A DNA stretch of 55,395 nt from Salirhabdus euzebyi (GTDB lineage Bacteria > Bacillota > Bacilli > Bacillales > Alkalibacillaceae): assembly GCF_014207435.1 (NCBI RefSeq), contig NZ_JACHGH010000017.1, forward strand, positions 1 through 55,395, read 5' to 3'. Positions within the stretch are counted from its first letter, which is position 1, and every line of letters begins with the position of its first letter. The translations under genes were made by a program, and so were the position numbers. This document shows, one piece after another, positions 1-10,794 of the stretch. The notes below the pieces were generated by a model. The model saw nothing but the letters and a program-made list of their open reading frames with translations, was not told where the DNA came from and did not search any database.

Positions 1-89
1 CCTGTACCCATTCCGAACACAGAAGTTAAGCTCTCCAGCGCCGATGGTAGTTGGGGTTCTTCCCCTGCGAGAGTAGGACGCTGCTGGGC
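1..89 (+). rRNA. rrf: 5S ribosomal RNA, 3' part
   Basis: The window opens inside a 5S rRNA. The conserved loop (CCGAACACAGAAGTTAAG) and the 3' strand of helix I (GCTGCTGGGC) are both present. The 5' end lies before position 1. It is the last gene of an rRNA operon read in the plus direction and is followed at once by a strong terminator. Confidence 0.95.
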
Positions 90-130
90 AAAAAACACTG
101 CATTTCATTATGCAGTGTTTTTTGTTTTTT
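90..130 (+). terminator. rRNA operon terminator
   Basis: A stem of about 14 bp (AAAAACACTGCAT pairing with ATGCAGTGTTTTT, 5-nt loop) is followed by a T-rich tail directly after the 5S gene. Confidence 0.9.
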
Positions 131-332
131 AAAAAAGCTGTTTTCCCAAATACATACAAATGAAACAATATTCACGAAAATAGCCTTATCAAAAAAGAAA
201 ACCCTTTTTGTTTATAATAATAGAAAACTAATAATGCAAGTTATACATATGATAAATGAAAAGTTTAATTTTCTAAATGTATTACTAAACTATTAAGTAT
301 ACATAAAAATTTTAGTAAACTAATATTTCTAT

Positions 333-361
333 GTATATATTTATTAGATTAGGAGATGCTA
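333..361 (+). promoter_or_regulatory. Possible SigF promoter of gin
   Basis: GTATA (333-337) and GGAGATGCTA (352-361) resemble SigF -35 and -10 elements. The spacer is 14 nt, one short of usual, and the -10 has one mismatch. csfB of B. subtilis is known to be forespore expressed. A start point near 367 would favour the start codon at 381. The rest of 131-365 is AT-rich DNA with no gene that I can see. Confidence 0.3.
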
Positions 362-380
362 GAAAATGGAGGTGGGGATA

Positions 381-572
381 ATGAATAATCAATCATTAAA
401 TACTAAAACTTGTATAGTCTGTGATCAGGAGAAGTCGGAAGGAATTATGTTATATATAGCTTTCGTTTGTTCAGAATGTGAAAAGGAAATTGTCCAAACG
501 GAGCCAGAAGAAGAAAAATACAAATATTATATAGATAAGTTAAAAGTATTAAATCAACTGACTCATAGTTAG
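381..572 (+). CDS. csfB: Anti-sigma factor Gin (CsfB)
   Basis: A 63-residue protein of the Gin family. In B. subtilis, Gin is a forespore zinc-binding protein that inhibits SigG (and SigE) so that late sigma activity does not start early. The sequence shows two CxxC pairs (CIVC near residue 11 and CSEC near residue 32) in the family spacing, followed by a charged tail. I chose the ATG at 381 because GGAGGTGGGG lies just upstream and ten residues then precede the first Cys, as in B. subtilis. An in-frame ATG at 366 also has a fair ribosome site (AGGAGA) and cannot be excluded. It is a single gene between the rRNA terminator and its own hairpin, the same place as in B. subtilis. Confidence 0.88.
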   Translation: MNNQSLNTKTCIVCDQEKSEGIMLYIAFVCSECEKEIVQTEPEEEKYKYYIDKLKVLNQLTHS

Positions 573-605
573 TGTCGAACTTTTGTGTTCGACGCTTTTT
601 TTATT
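572..605 (+). terminator. Terminator after gin
   Basis: GTGTCGAAC (572-580) pairs with GTTCGACGC (587-595), with one G-T pair, and is followed by a run of T. Confidence 0.85.
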
Positions 606-719
606 TTAAATGTAAATTTACAGTGTTAGTTTTTTAATATAATTGACCAAACTCTATTGTGTGGGATTCTTATATTCGATACGATAAGATAGCCACAACT
701 TTATTGAAGGGGTATCCTA

Positions 720-2156
720 ATGAAGAGAATTCAAAACAAAACACCTCTATTTACTGCATTAAAAAATCATATAGATTTACATCCGATTTCCTTTCATGTA
801 CCGGGACATAAAAATGGGTCTATCTTCCCTAATAAAGGAAAAGAATTTTTTCAAAACTTATTGAAGCTTGACCAAACAGAAATATCAGGTTTAGATGACT
901 TGCACCAGCCAGAAGAAGCAATAAAAGAAGCACAACAATTAACGGCAGATTTATATGATGCTGACCATAGTTTTTTCTTAGTTGGAGGTAGTACTTTAGG
1001 TAACTTATCAATGGTAATGGCAGTCTGTAACGTAGGGGATAAGATTATTGTTCAACGTAATAGTCATAAATCTATTATAAATGCTCTTGAATTAGCTGGT
1101 GCGTTACCAATTTTTTTAACTCCTCAGTATGAGGAAAGTACAAATAGGCACAGTTACATATCGTTGGATCTAGTTCATAAAGCCCTGAATGAGCATCCAG
1201 ATGTAAAAGCAATAGTTTTAACTTATCCTGATTATTTCGGTCATACGTATCCTCTAGAATCGATTATAAAGATAGCTCATCAACACAAAATTCCTGTTTT
1301 AGTAGATGAGGCTCATGGTTCACATTTTATGTTAGGCGATCCATTCCCGCCATCTGCGCTAGACTTAGGCGCTGACATTGTGGTCCAATCTGCACATAAA
1401 ATGTTGCCAGCAATGACAATGGGCTCTATATTACATCTGAAAGGTTCGATAGTTAGTAAGGATAAAGTGGAATATTACTTACAAATGCTGCAATCCAGTA
1501 GTCCGTCCTATCCGATAATGGCCTCCTTGGATTTAGCTAGATATTATATTTCTCAATTAACTAAAAAAAATATAGATGAAGTTTTGACTAGTGTATATGA
1601 ACTAAGGGATATTTTTAAAGAAAGTAAAATTTGGGAAACTTTAGATGTAAAAGCTAAAATTGATGATCCCTTAAAAATCACACTACACATTAACAAAGGT
1701 TTATTGACAAGAGATATAGTGAAATTGTTTGAAGAACAAGCGATTTATCCAGAACTATCAACGACAAACCAGATTTTATTTATACATGGGCTATCTCCTT
1801 TTCCCGAGGGCGAAAAATTTAGACAAGTAATGGAATCTATTTCGAAAAGGGGTAAAGATTTAAATAACCATGATACAATAGATGTAGATTTATTTCGATT
1901 TGAACCTGTAAAAGCATTACCCTATTCGTATGGGGATCTTAATAAAATGGACAAGGAATGGGTGTCTTGGGATCAAGCTCAAGGAAGGCTTGCTGGACAG
2001 GCTGTTATTCCTTATCCACCAGGAATACCTTTGTTATTAAAAGGAGAAGAAATAAATTCCTATCATATTGATACTATTTTAAAACTAATAAAACTCGGTC
2101 AACATTTTCATTACCAAGGTGTCGCATTAGAAGAAGGCTTAACTGTTTTGAAATGA
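720..2156 (+). CDS. yaaO: PLP-dependent Orn/Lys/Arg decarboxylase family protein (YaaO)
   Basis: A 478-residue fold-type I PLP enzyme of the Orn/Lys/Arg decarboxylase group 1 family. It has FHVPGHKNG near residue 25, DEAHGSHF in the cofactor region, and SAHKMLPAMT, where Lys227 would form the Schiff base. A C-terminal decarboxylase domain ends in PYPPGIP. B. subtilis YaaO sits in the same place. Family members decarboxylate arginine, lysine or ornithine for polyamine synthesis, and the substrate cannot be decided from sequence alone. The start has an AAGGGG ribosome site. tmk follows 26 bases after the stop without a terminator, so the two are probably co-transcribed. Confidence 0.85.
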   Translation: MKRIQNKTPLFTALKNHIDLHPISFHVPGHKNGSIFPNKGKEFFQNLLKLDQTEISGLDDLHQPEEAIKEAQQLTADLYDADHSFFLVGGSTLGNLSMVMAVCNVGDKIIVQRNSHKSIINALELAGALPIFLTPQYEESTNRHSYISLDLVHKALNEHPDVKAIVLTYPDYFGHTYPLESIIKIAHQHKIPVLVDEAHGSHFMLGDPFPPSALDLGADIVVQSAHKMLPAMTMGSILHLKGSIVSKDKVEYYLQMLQSSSPSYPIMASLDLARYYISQLTKKNIDEVLTSVYELRDIFKESKIWETLDVKAKIDDPLKITLHINKGLLTRDIVKLFEEQAIYPELSTTNQILFIHGLSPFPEGEKFRQVMESISKRGKDLNNHDTIDVDLFRFEPVKALPYSYGDLNKMDKEWVSWDQAQGRLAGQAVIPYPPGIPLLLKGEEINSYHIDTILKLIKLGQHFHYQGVALEEGLTVLK

Positions 2157-2182
2157 GTAACCGAAAAAGGGGAATCACCTAA

Positions 2183-2821
2183 GTGTACGGGACATTTATT
2201 ACTTTAGAAGGAGTAGAAGGAGCCGGAAAAACAACAATCCTTCATGAGCTACATCAGTACTTATTAGAAAAAGAGCTAGAAACAGTAGTAACGAGAGAGC
2301 CAGGTGGAATAGAAATTGCTGAAAAAATACGCAATGTTATTTTAGATCGAAGTCATACAAATATGGATGCAAGAACAGAGGCTTTACTGTATGCTGCTGC
2401 AAGGCGTCAACATTTAGTAGAAAAAGTAATACCAAATTTAGAAGCAGGAAAAGTGATTCTTTGTGATCGATTTATTGATAGCAGTCTTGCTTATCAAGGT
2501 TTTGCAAGGGATTTGGGAATAGATGAGGTTTTTGAAATTAACAAGTTTGCTATAAAGGAATGTATGCCTCACATTACGTTGCTACTAAATTTAGATCCTA
2601 GAATTGGTATGGAGAGAATCTGGAGTAATACAGAGCGAGAACAAAATCGCCTAGATCTTGAAAGCTTATCTTTTCATGAAAAAGTTTATGAGGGCTATCA
2701 ACTGCTAATAAGACAGTTCCCACAAAGAATTAAAGTAATTGATGCTGACCAGCCTTATGAAAAAGTGTTAAAAGAATGCATAGAAGCATTAGAAAATTAT
2801 TTTAACACTAAAAATGCTTAA
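2183..2821 (+). CDS. tmk: Thymidylate kinase
   Basis: A 212-residue dTMP kinase that makes dTDP for DNA synthesis. It shows the P-loop GVEGAGKTT (residues 10-18), REPGG in the dTMP-binding region and [12 protein letters not shown] from residue 95. Length is normal for the family. The start is GTG with AAGGGG upstream, because no ATG fits the conserved N-terminus (YGTFITLEG). It follows the yaaO-like gene and is closed by a strong terminator, as in B. subtilis. Confidence 0.96.
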   Translation: MYGTFITLEGVEGAGKTTILHELHQYLLEKELETVVTREPGGIEIAEKIRNVILDRSHTNMDARTEALLYAAARRQHLVEKVIPNLEAGKVILCDRFIDSSLAYQGFARDLGIDEVFEINKFAIKECMPHITLLLNLDPRIGMERIWSNTEREQNRLDLESLSFHEKVYEGYQLLIRQFPQRIKVIDADQPYEKVLKECIEALENYFNTKNA

Positions 2822-2838
2822 GGCGCATAAACTAGACT

Positions 2839-2874
2839 AAAGGCTTTTCGCTTTAAAGTGAAAGGCCTTTTTCA
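2839..2874 (+). terminator. Terminator after tmk
   Basis: AAAGGCTTTTCGCTTT (2839-2854) pairs with AAAGTGAAAGGCCTTT (2855-2870) with small bulges, and the stem runs into T residues. Confidence 0.85.
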
Positions 2875-3049
2875 AACCTTCTTTACTATCCGGGATTAAA
2901 GGTATTTGCCCGATGTCTTTCCTCTTCCAATCCTTCATTCCAAAAGATGCAGATAAGCTTTACCTTTTTTAACGTTAAATGCGAAGATTTTCTAAAATAG
3001 AAGATAAGTTGTATAATATATATAGAAATAGCTAGATTGCTATGATAAT

Positions 3050-3079
3050 TTGTTATACAAGCTTACCCTATTTTATAAT
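3050..3079 (+). promoter_or_regulatory. Probable SigA promoter of darA
   Basis: TTGTTA (3050-3055), an 18-nt spacer and TATAAT (3074-3079) lie 32 bases before the darA start. The remaining 2875-3049 is AT-rich with no gene seen. Confidence 0.45.
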
Positions 3080-3096
3080 ATAAAATATAAGAATGA

Positions 3097-3441
<345 letters not shown>

Positions 3442-3467
3442 TGTGGGGAAAGGCAGAGTGTGAATAG

Positions 3468-3908
3468 ATGAAAATTGGTCAAGAATTACGCTCTCAAGTT
3501 GAATCAACTCCAAAAAGCTTCTCAAATCGGTCAAATGGAGTTCAGGAATTTCAATCAATTATGAATAAAGAAGCTGCACAGATGCGGGAATCCGAATTAA
3601 ACCGCTTATTAGAACAACTAACCCGCCAAGGAGAAAAAGTAGCTCAGTTCCGCTCTTTTCGTGATTTATCCAAATATAAAAATTTAGTAAAAAACTTTAT
3701 TCAAGAAGCTGTTCAATACGGCTTTGATTTAAAGCAGTCACGTAATTGGAATATGCAGGGACAAAATAGGAAACTTACAATAGTAGAGACAATAGATGAG
3801 AAATTAGTAGAACTGACAAATAGTGTTTTAAGCAAAGAAAAAAACTCGATAAATATTCTCGATAAAATTGGTGAAATTAAGGGATTATTAGTGAATCTGT
3901 ATACGTAG
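3468..3908 (+). CDS. yaaR: YaaR family protein (DUF327)
   Basis: A 146-residue, highly charged, mainly helical protein matching YaaR by position, length and the FQSIMNKEAAQMRESELNRL segment. Its function is not known to me. The ATG has only a weak ribosome site, and the 26-base gap from darA suggests coupling. It lies between darA and holB as in other Bacillaceae. Confidence 0.85.
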   Translation: MKIGQELRSQVESTPKSFSNRSNGVQEFQSIMNKEAAQMRESELNRLLEQLTRQGEKVAQFRSFRDLSKYKNLVKNFIQEAVQYGFDLKQSRNWNMQGQNRKLTIVETIDEKLVELTNSVLSKEKNSINILDKIGEIKGLLVNLYT

Positions 3909-3924
3909 AAGGTAGTGACATAAG

Positions 3925-4911
3925 GTGAAAACTTGGAGTGAACTGAATACTTTACAACCAATTGTAACCAAAATGCTAACAAATGGTATTGAGAAAGAAC
4001 GAATTGCTCATGCTTATTTATTTCAAGGATCTCGTGGGACGGGAAAGAAAGAAGCAAGCATTTTGGTGGCGAAGAGTTTCTTTTGTCCGAATCAAACAGA
4101 AGTTGAACCGTGTCATGTTTGTCGTGAGTGTAAGAGGATTGATTCCGGAAATCATCCTGACCTCCATTGGGTTAAACCTGATGGAGCATCGATAAAAAAA
4201 GAACAGATTGCACATTTACAAAAAGAATTCACATATACGGGATTAGAATCAAATCAAAAGGTTTATATTATTGAACATGCTGATCGTATGACTACAAATG
4301 CCTCCAATCAGTTATTAAAATTTTTAGAAGAACCAAGCAAAAATACAGTAGCCATTTTACTTACAGAAAATAATCAATCTATTTTAAATACCATTAGGTC
4401 TAGATGTCAGATAATGTCGTTTAAGCCACTAAATCCTATTGCTCTACAGCAAAAACTAGTGGAAAATGGAGTTACAGAGGCAACTGCTAGACTTACCTCT
4501 TATTTAACAAATAATGTTAGTGAAGCAATAGAGCTTAGCCACGATGGATGGTTTGCTAAATCAAGGGAAATAGTGATAAAATTAATAGAAGTGCTTCACG
4601 AACAAAAAGATGAAGCATTTCTTTTTCTTCATAATCAATGGTTAAATCATTTTCAAGACCGTGAGCAAACTCAACTAGGTTTAGACTTACTTCTAATATG
4701 GTATAAGGATTTTATTTATTATCATATTGAAAGGCAAGAAGCAATTATATTTATGAATGAAATAGATAGATTTGAGAAATACACGTATACCCTTTCTCAA
4801 AAATTTGCAACGAAAGCAATAAAAAATATATTAGAAGCAAAAAGTAAACTCATGGCAAATGTTAATCCTACACTTGTTATCGAGGATTTAGTGCTTCATT
4901 TACAGAGGTGA
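3925..4911 (+). CDS. holB: DNA polymerase III subunit delta'
   Basis: A 328-residue clamp-loader subunit. It has a Walker A-like loop GSRGTGKK (residues 35-42), a four-cysteine zinc site (Cys54, Cys63, Cys66, Cys69) and an SRC-type sensor (RSRCQ). It works with the DnaX and HolA subunits to load the DnaN clamp. The start is GTG, supported by homology of KTWSELNTLQP. The stop codon lies inside the ribosome site of ricT, so the two are translationally close. Confidence 0.94.
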   Translation: MKTWSELNTLQPIVTKMLTNGIEKERIAHAYLFQGSRGTGKKEASILVAKSFFCPNQTEVEPCHVCRECKRIDSGNHPDLHWVKPDGASIKKEQIAHLQKEFTYTGLESNQKVYIIEHADRMTTNASNQLLKFLEEPSKNTVAILLTENNQSILNTIRSRCQIMSFKPLNPIALQQKLVENGVTEATARLTSYLTNNVSEAIELSHDGWFAKSREIVIKLIEVLHEQKDEAFLFLHNQWLNHFQDREQTQLGLDLLLIWYKDFIYYHIERQEAIIFMNEIDRFEKYTYTLSQKFATKAIKNILEAKSKLMANVNPTLVIEDLVLHLQR

Positions 4912-4915
4912 TTTT

Positions 4916-5743
4916 ATGGTTGAAGTTGTTGGAGTTCGCTTTAAACAGGCAGGCAAAATATACTACTTCGACCCAGGAATGATTCAACTGACGACAGAGG
5001 ACTATGTAATCGTTGAAACGGTACGTGGTGTTGAATTCGGGAAAGTTGTCATTGCTCATAAGCAGGTTGATGAAGAGGATATCGTGCTACCTCTTAAGAA
5101 AGTACTTCGGATTGCTGATGAAAAGGATAAAGTGACGATTACTGAAAATAAGGATAAGTCACAAGAGGCATTTGATGTATGCGAAGAAAAAATTTATAAG
5201 CATGAACTAGATATGAAACTAGTTGATGTAGAATATACATTTGATCGTAACAAAGTCATTTTTTATTTTACTGCAGATGGACGAGTTGATTTCCGCGATC
5301 TTGTAAAGGATCTGGCAGCAGTATTTAAAACGAGAATAGAGTTAAGACAAATTGGAGTTAGAGATGAAGCAAAAATGCTTGGCGGTATAGGCCCTTGTGG
5401 AAGAATGCTTTGTTGTTCAACATTCTTAGGTGATTTTGAACCAGTATCGATTAAAATGGCGAAGGATCAAAACCTATCCCTTAACCCAGCAAAAATATCT
5501 GGCTTATGTGGTCGCTTAATGTGTTGCTTGAAATATGAGAATGATGACTATGAGGAAGCAAAAAAAGTACTTCCTGATATTGGACAAAGTATTACTACAT
5601 CTTACGGGCCTGGAAAAGTAGTCGGTTTAAACATTTTGGAACGTGTTGTACAAATTGAAATTCCAGATGGTGAACGTAAGGTAGAATATACTTTAGACGA
5701 ACTGATTGAAGAGGGAGTCATATCACAGCAAGCCACAGAGTAA
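4916..5743 (+). CDS. ricT: Regulatory iron-sulfur protein RicT (YaaT, PSP1 domain)
   Basis: A 275-residue PSP1-domain protein. In B. subtilis it forms a complex with RicA and RicF that carries Fe-S clusters and promotes RNase Y-dependent mRNA maturation, sporulation, competence and biofilm formation. Six cysteines occur in two matching clusters: Cys161, Cys166, Cys167 and Cys198, Cys203, Cys204 (pattern C-G-R-x-x-C-C). These are the expected metal ligands. The ribosome site GAGGTGA overlaps the holB stop. Confidence 0.94.
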   Translation: MVEVVGVRFKQAGKIYYFDPGMIQLTTEDYVIVETVRGVEFGKVVIAHKQVDEEDIVLPLKKVLRIADEKDKVTITENKDKSQEAFDVCEEKIYKHELDMKLVDVEYTFDRNKVIFYFTADGRVDFRDLVKDLAAVFKTRIELRQIGVRDEAKMLGGIGPCGRMLCCSTFLGDFEPVSIKMAKDQNLSLNPAKISGLCGRLMCCLKYENDDYEEAKKVLPDIGQSITTSYGPGKVVGLNILERVVQIEIPDGERKVEYTLDELIEEGVISQQATE

Positions 5744-5753
5744 TGAGGTGGAG

Positions 5754-6119
5754 ATGAGCGTGAATAAAAAGGAACTGTTTGAAAGGTTTACTTATTTAGA
5801 AAAACAAATTGGTGAGTTATATGCACAATTTGGGGAATTGAAAGGGAATTTAGTCCAGCTAATAGAGGAAAACCATCATCTTTCAGTAGAAAATCATCAC
5901 CTTCGTAAGCGACTTGACTCAGAGACAAAAGAGCAAGATGGTCAAGATAACGAATTATTACATCCAGAAGCTAAAGCTACAGCTGTTGGTGAAGGATATG
6001 ACAACTTAGCACGGATTTATGAAGAGGGTTTCCACATTTGTAATGTCCATTTTGGTAGTCCTCGGGATGAAGAAGATTGTTTGTTTTGTTTGTTATTTTT
6101 AAATAAGCAACAAAAATAG
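5754..6119 (+). CDS. yabA: Replication initiation control protein YabA
   Basis: A 121-residue protein. B. subtilis YabA binds DnaA and DnaN and restrains new initiation. The N-terminal half is a leucine-zipper-like coiled coil (to about residue 60) and the C-terminal zinc domain has CNVH and CLFC ligands. I place the start at the ATG at 5754, because GAGGTGG lies just upstream and MSVNKKELF matches the family start. A longer in-frame reading from 5706 would run inside ricT. Confidence 0.95.
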   Translation: MSVNKKELFERFTYLEKQIGELYAQFGELKGNLVQLIEENHHLSVENHHLRKRLDSETKEQDGQDNELLHPEAKATAVGEGYDNLARIYEEGFHICNVHFGSPRDEEDCLFCLLFLNKQQK

Positions 6120-6130
6120 AAAGTTAAAAA

Positions 6131-6168
6131 CCCCTTGTCTCATTCATTTAGACAAGGGATTTTTATTT
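6131..6168 (+). terminator. Terminator after yabA
   Basis: CCCTTGTCT (6132-6140) pairs with AGACAAGGG (6150-6158) and is followed by a T run. It ends the darA-yabA run. Confidence 0.9.
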
Positions 6169-6253
6169 CAAAAGATTACCTAATAAAAAGAATAATTTTT
6201 GATGTAGTGAACACGATTAGTATAAGTTAACAAATAGAAAGGAAAAGAAGCTT

Positions 6254-6994
6254 ATGGTTATGCTAAAAGAAGATGAACGGTTAGACTACCTTCTAGCTGA
6301 AAATATGAGAATAATTCAAAGTCCAACTGTATTTTCCTTTTCATTAGATGCAGTTCTACTAGCAAATTTTACGTATGTACCAATTAAAAAGGGGAAAATT
6401 TTAGATTTATGTTCTGGTAACGGCGTTATCCCACTTCTTTTATCAAAAAGGTCCCAGGCGCATATTACTGGGGTGGAAATACAGGAAAGACTATATGATA
6501 TGGCCATAAGAAGTGTCTCTATTAACAATTTGGAAGATCAAATATCTATGGTACAAGATGATTTGAAAAACATGCCAAAATTTTTAACAAACAGGAATTT
6601 TGATGTGGTAACATGCAACCCACCGTATTTCCCGACACCAAATAAGGATGAAATAAATGAAAATGAACATTTAGCCATTGCTAGACATGAAATTTTTTGT
6701 ACGTTAGAGGACGTCGTTTATACGTGTGCTAAACTAGTACGTCCAGGTGGAAAGGTATCTATGGTCCATAGACCTGGGCGATTAGTAGATATTCTCACCT
6801 TATTTCGTAAATATCGATTAGAACCGAAAAGAGTACAATTTGTGTATCCTAAGCAAGGAAGGGAAGCAAATACCTTATTAATTGAAGGTATTCGTGATGG
6901 GAAAGCAGATTTGAAAATTCTTCCACCCCTTTATGTTTATAAGGAAGATAATGAGTATACAAAAGAAGTAAGAGAAATTATATATGGCAAATAG
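6254..6994 (+). CDS. trmN6: tRNA1(Val) (adenine37-N6)-methyltransferase
   Basis: A 246-residue class I SAM methyltransferase (YabB). It shows the SAM-binding motif [14 protein letters not shown] and the N6-adenine motif NPPYF. By family it methylates A37 of tRNA1(Val). The N-terminus [17 protein letters not shown] is typical. In B. subtilis a small GIY-YIG protein (YazA) lies between this gene and rsmI. Here rsmI follows after 21 bases and no such gene is present. Confidence 0.9.
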   Translation: MVMLKEDERLDYLLAENMRIIQSPTVFSFSLDAVLLANFTYVPIKKGKILDLCSGNGVIPLLLSKRSQAHITGVEIQERLYDMAIRSVSINNLEDQISMVQDDLKNMPKFLTNRNFDVVTCNPPYFPTPNKDEINENEHLAIARHEIFCTLEDVVYTCAKLVRPGGKVSMVHRPGRLVDILTLFRKYRLEPKRVQFVYPKQGREANTLLIEGIRDGKADLKILPPLYVYKEDNEYTKEVREIIYGK

Positions 6995-7015
6995 AAATAG
7001 AAAGGCATGATATTT

Positions 7016-7888
7016 ATGCAAATTCAAAAAAGCTTTGAAAATGAAGAAAAAGGAAAATTATATATTGTACCAACACCAATAGGCAACCTCGAAGACATTA
7101 CGTTCCGAGCATTAAATATTTTAAAGGAAGTTGATGTTATTGCGGCTGAAGATACGAGGCAAACCAAGAAGCTGTTAAATCACTTTGAAATTACAACACC
7201 AACTATAAGCTACCATGAACATAATAAGAGTACAATGGGTGAAAAATTACTATCCCAATTAGAAGCTGGAAAGAAGTTGGCGTTAGTAAGTGATGCTGGG
7301 ATGCCAGTCATTTCAGATCCAGGATTTGATTTAATTCAAAAAGCTTATGAAAAGGTTGATATTATTGTCCTGCCGGGTGCAAATGCAGCTTTATGTGCGT
7401 TAGTAGGTTCGGGATTACCAGCAGAACAGTTCTATTTCTATGGTTTTTTACCAAGAAAGAAGAAGGAATTAAAATTAACTCTACAAGAGCTACAGTACAT
7501 AAAAGCAACATTGATATTTTATGAATCTCCCCATCGTATTAAGGAAACGATAAAGGGAATAGCAGATACACTAGGAGCGGAAAGAAGAATTGCTATTGGT
7601 CGGGAGCTAACGAAAAGATATGAAGAGTATATTCGTGGGTCTGCCAAAGAGGTGAGTGACTGGTTACAAACAGAGGAAGCAGAAATTAGAGGAGAATTTT
7701 GTATCATTTTAGAAGGAAGTAGCGTAGAGAAAGTGAATGAAGAAGAGTGGTTTGATGAAATGTCGATTTTGGAGCATATCGAATACTATGTAGAAGAAAA
7801 GGGATTATCAAACAAGGAAGCAATCAAACAGGTAGCATTAGACCGAAAATTACCGAAAAGAGAGGTTTATAATGTTTACCATAAATAA
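7016..7888 (+). CDS. rsmI: 16S rRNA (cytidine1402-2'-O)-methyltransferase
   Basis: A 290-residue protein of the tetrapyrrole-methylase-fold family (RsmI, YabC). Marks are VPTPIGNLEDITFRAL near residue 20, AAEDTRQTKKLL, SDAGMPVISDPG and FYESPHRI. It 2'-O-methylates C1402 in the decoding centre. I prefer the ATG at 7016. AAAGG at 7001-7005 is well spaced for it and only one base from the ATG at 7007. Probably one transcript with trmN6. Confidence 0.94.
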   Translation: MQIQKSFENEEKGKLYIVPTPIGNLEDITFRALNILKEVDVIAAEDTRQTKKLLNHFEITTPTISYHEHNKSTMGEKLLSQLEAGKKLALVSDAGMPVISDPGFDLIQKAYEKVDIIVLPGANAALCALVGSGLPAEQFYFYGFLPRKKKELKLTLQELQYIKATLIFYESPHRIKETIKGIADTLGAERRIAIGRELTKRYEEYIRGSAKEVSDWLQTEEAEIRGEFCIILEGSSVEKVNEEEWFDEMSILEHIEYYVEEKGLSNKEAIKQVALDRKLPKREVYNVYHK

Positions 7889-7891
7889 AAT

Positions 7892-7919
7892 AAGGTTGTC
7901 CTCTAAGACAACCTTTTCC
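7892..7919 (+). terminator. Terminator between convergent rsmI and abrB
   Basis: AAGGTTGTC (7892-7900) pairs with GACAACCTT (7907-7915) and is followed by TTTT. A-rich DNA on the other side may let it serve the minus strand too. Confidence 0.75.
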
Positions 7920-7955
7920 TCGAATAAAACTTGGTACTTCAAAGCATTGTATATA

Positions 7956-8237
7956 TTATTCTATGCTGTTTTTGATTTCGTCTAGAAGCTGTTGTGCGCC
8001 TTCTTTACTTAACACAAGTTTACCATTCGCTAGTGTTAGGTTATCGTTAGACACTTCACCAGTAATATGACAGGTCATATTTGGTTTGTACTTCTTAAGG
8101 ACTATGCGATCATCGTCTACATATATCTCTAATGCGTCCTTTTCTTTAATGTCTAACGTACGTCGTAATTCAATTGGTATTACGACACGCCCCAACTCGT
8201 CTACTTTGCGGACAATCCCTGTAGATTTCATATTCAA
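7956..8237 (-). CDS. abrB: Transition-state regulator AbrB
   Basis: A 93-residue protein almost identical over its N-terminal half to B. subtilis AbrB: a swapped-hairpin DNA-binding domain (STGIVRKVDELGRVVIPIEL) and a C-terminal multimerisation region. AbrB represses many post-exponential genes and is itself repressed by Spo0A-P. The start is either TTG at 8237 (AGGGG 5 bases before it) or the ATG at 8231 two codons later. It is transcribed against its neighbours, as in B. subtilis. Confidence 0.96.
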   Translation of the reverse strand: MNMKSTGIVRKVDELGRVVIPIELRRTLDIKEKDALEIYVDDDRIVLKKYKPNMTCHITGEVSNDNLTLANGKLVLSKEGAQQLLDEIKNSIE

Positions 8238-8272
8238 TTTTTCCCCTCTCGATCATTTTTATCTTTGTCTAT

Positions 8273-8289
8273 TTCGGCATGTTTCGACA
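8273..8289 (-). promoter_or_regulatory. Tandem Spo0A boxes of abrB
   Basis: Read on the minus strand, TGTCGAA (8289-8283) and TGCCGAA (8279-8273) both match the 0A box TGNCGAA and are spaced 10 bp start to start. They lie at and just after the predicted abrB start point, where bound Spo0A-P would block transcription. B. subtilis abrB has the same arrangement. Confidence 0.7.
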
Positions 8290-8292
8290 TAA

Positions 8293-8322
8293 ATACTATC
8301 ATTTGTTGCCAATGATTGTCAA
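8293..8322 (-). promoter_or_regulatory. SigA promoter of abrB
   Basis: On the minus strand TTGACA (8322-8317), an 18-nt spacer and TAGTAT (8298-8293). The start point would be near 8286. The rest of the abrB-metG gap (about 8323-8758) is AT-rich with a short hairpin near 8451-8480. I see no T-box or other riboswitch in it. Confidence 0.65.
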
Positions 8323-8743
8323 TTAGTTTGCACCATTTATGCCTGGAAAAAGCAACAATTTTATCAGTTTATTCCCCAAATAATCGTAGAGTAAACCCTT
8401 TATATAATACGATGGAAAATGAATAAATAGGGGGGTCCTTTATTTGTAAAAGGTAAAAAGTACTTGTGCACTTTTTATACATTTTTACAATTTGAAAGTT
8501 GGTTTGATTAGTATACTGGATTTGGAATCTATAATGCCTTGTTTTAAACTTTAAGCACTTTATTTCGACGAAGAATTGAGTAGTCAAAAGATAGAGGTTT
8601 TCCTGATGTGCTGGTATTTAGCAAAGATTTTCTATTATAAAGACGTTTTCCAACGAACATTTATGGAAATCATTTTAATAAATAGTTAAAATAGAAAGAG
8701 GATTTAAAAGCAGACAGATTAATTTATATTGCTGTTAGTATAA

Positions 8744-10711
<1,968 letters not shown>

Positions 10712-10723
10712 AATAAATACAGT

Positions 10724-10768
10724 GCCAGGACTCCCGAATAATTTATTTTTAAGGGGACCTGGCCTTTA
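10724..10768 (+). terminator. Terminator after metG
   Basis: GCCAGG (10724-10729) pairs with CCTGGC (10758-10763), with inner CTCCC against GGGG, and is followed by TTTATT. Confidence 0.75.
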
Positions 10769-10794
10769 TTCTATTTGTTGAAAGGATGAATTAG

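Noticed and set aside
51-296. 81-codon reading frame beginning in the 5S gene
   Set aside because: It overlaps 5S rRNA and its terminator, has no ribosome site and shows no protein-like composition.
3011-3017. Additional TATAAT upstream of darA
   Set aside because: No acceptable -35 at the right distance; the element at 3050-3079 is the better candidate.
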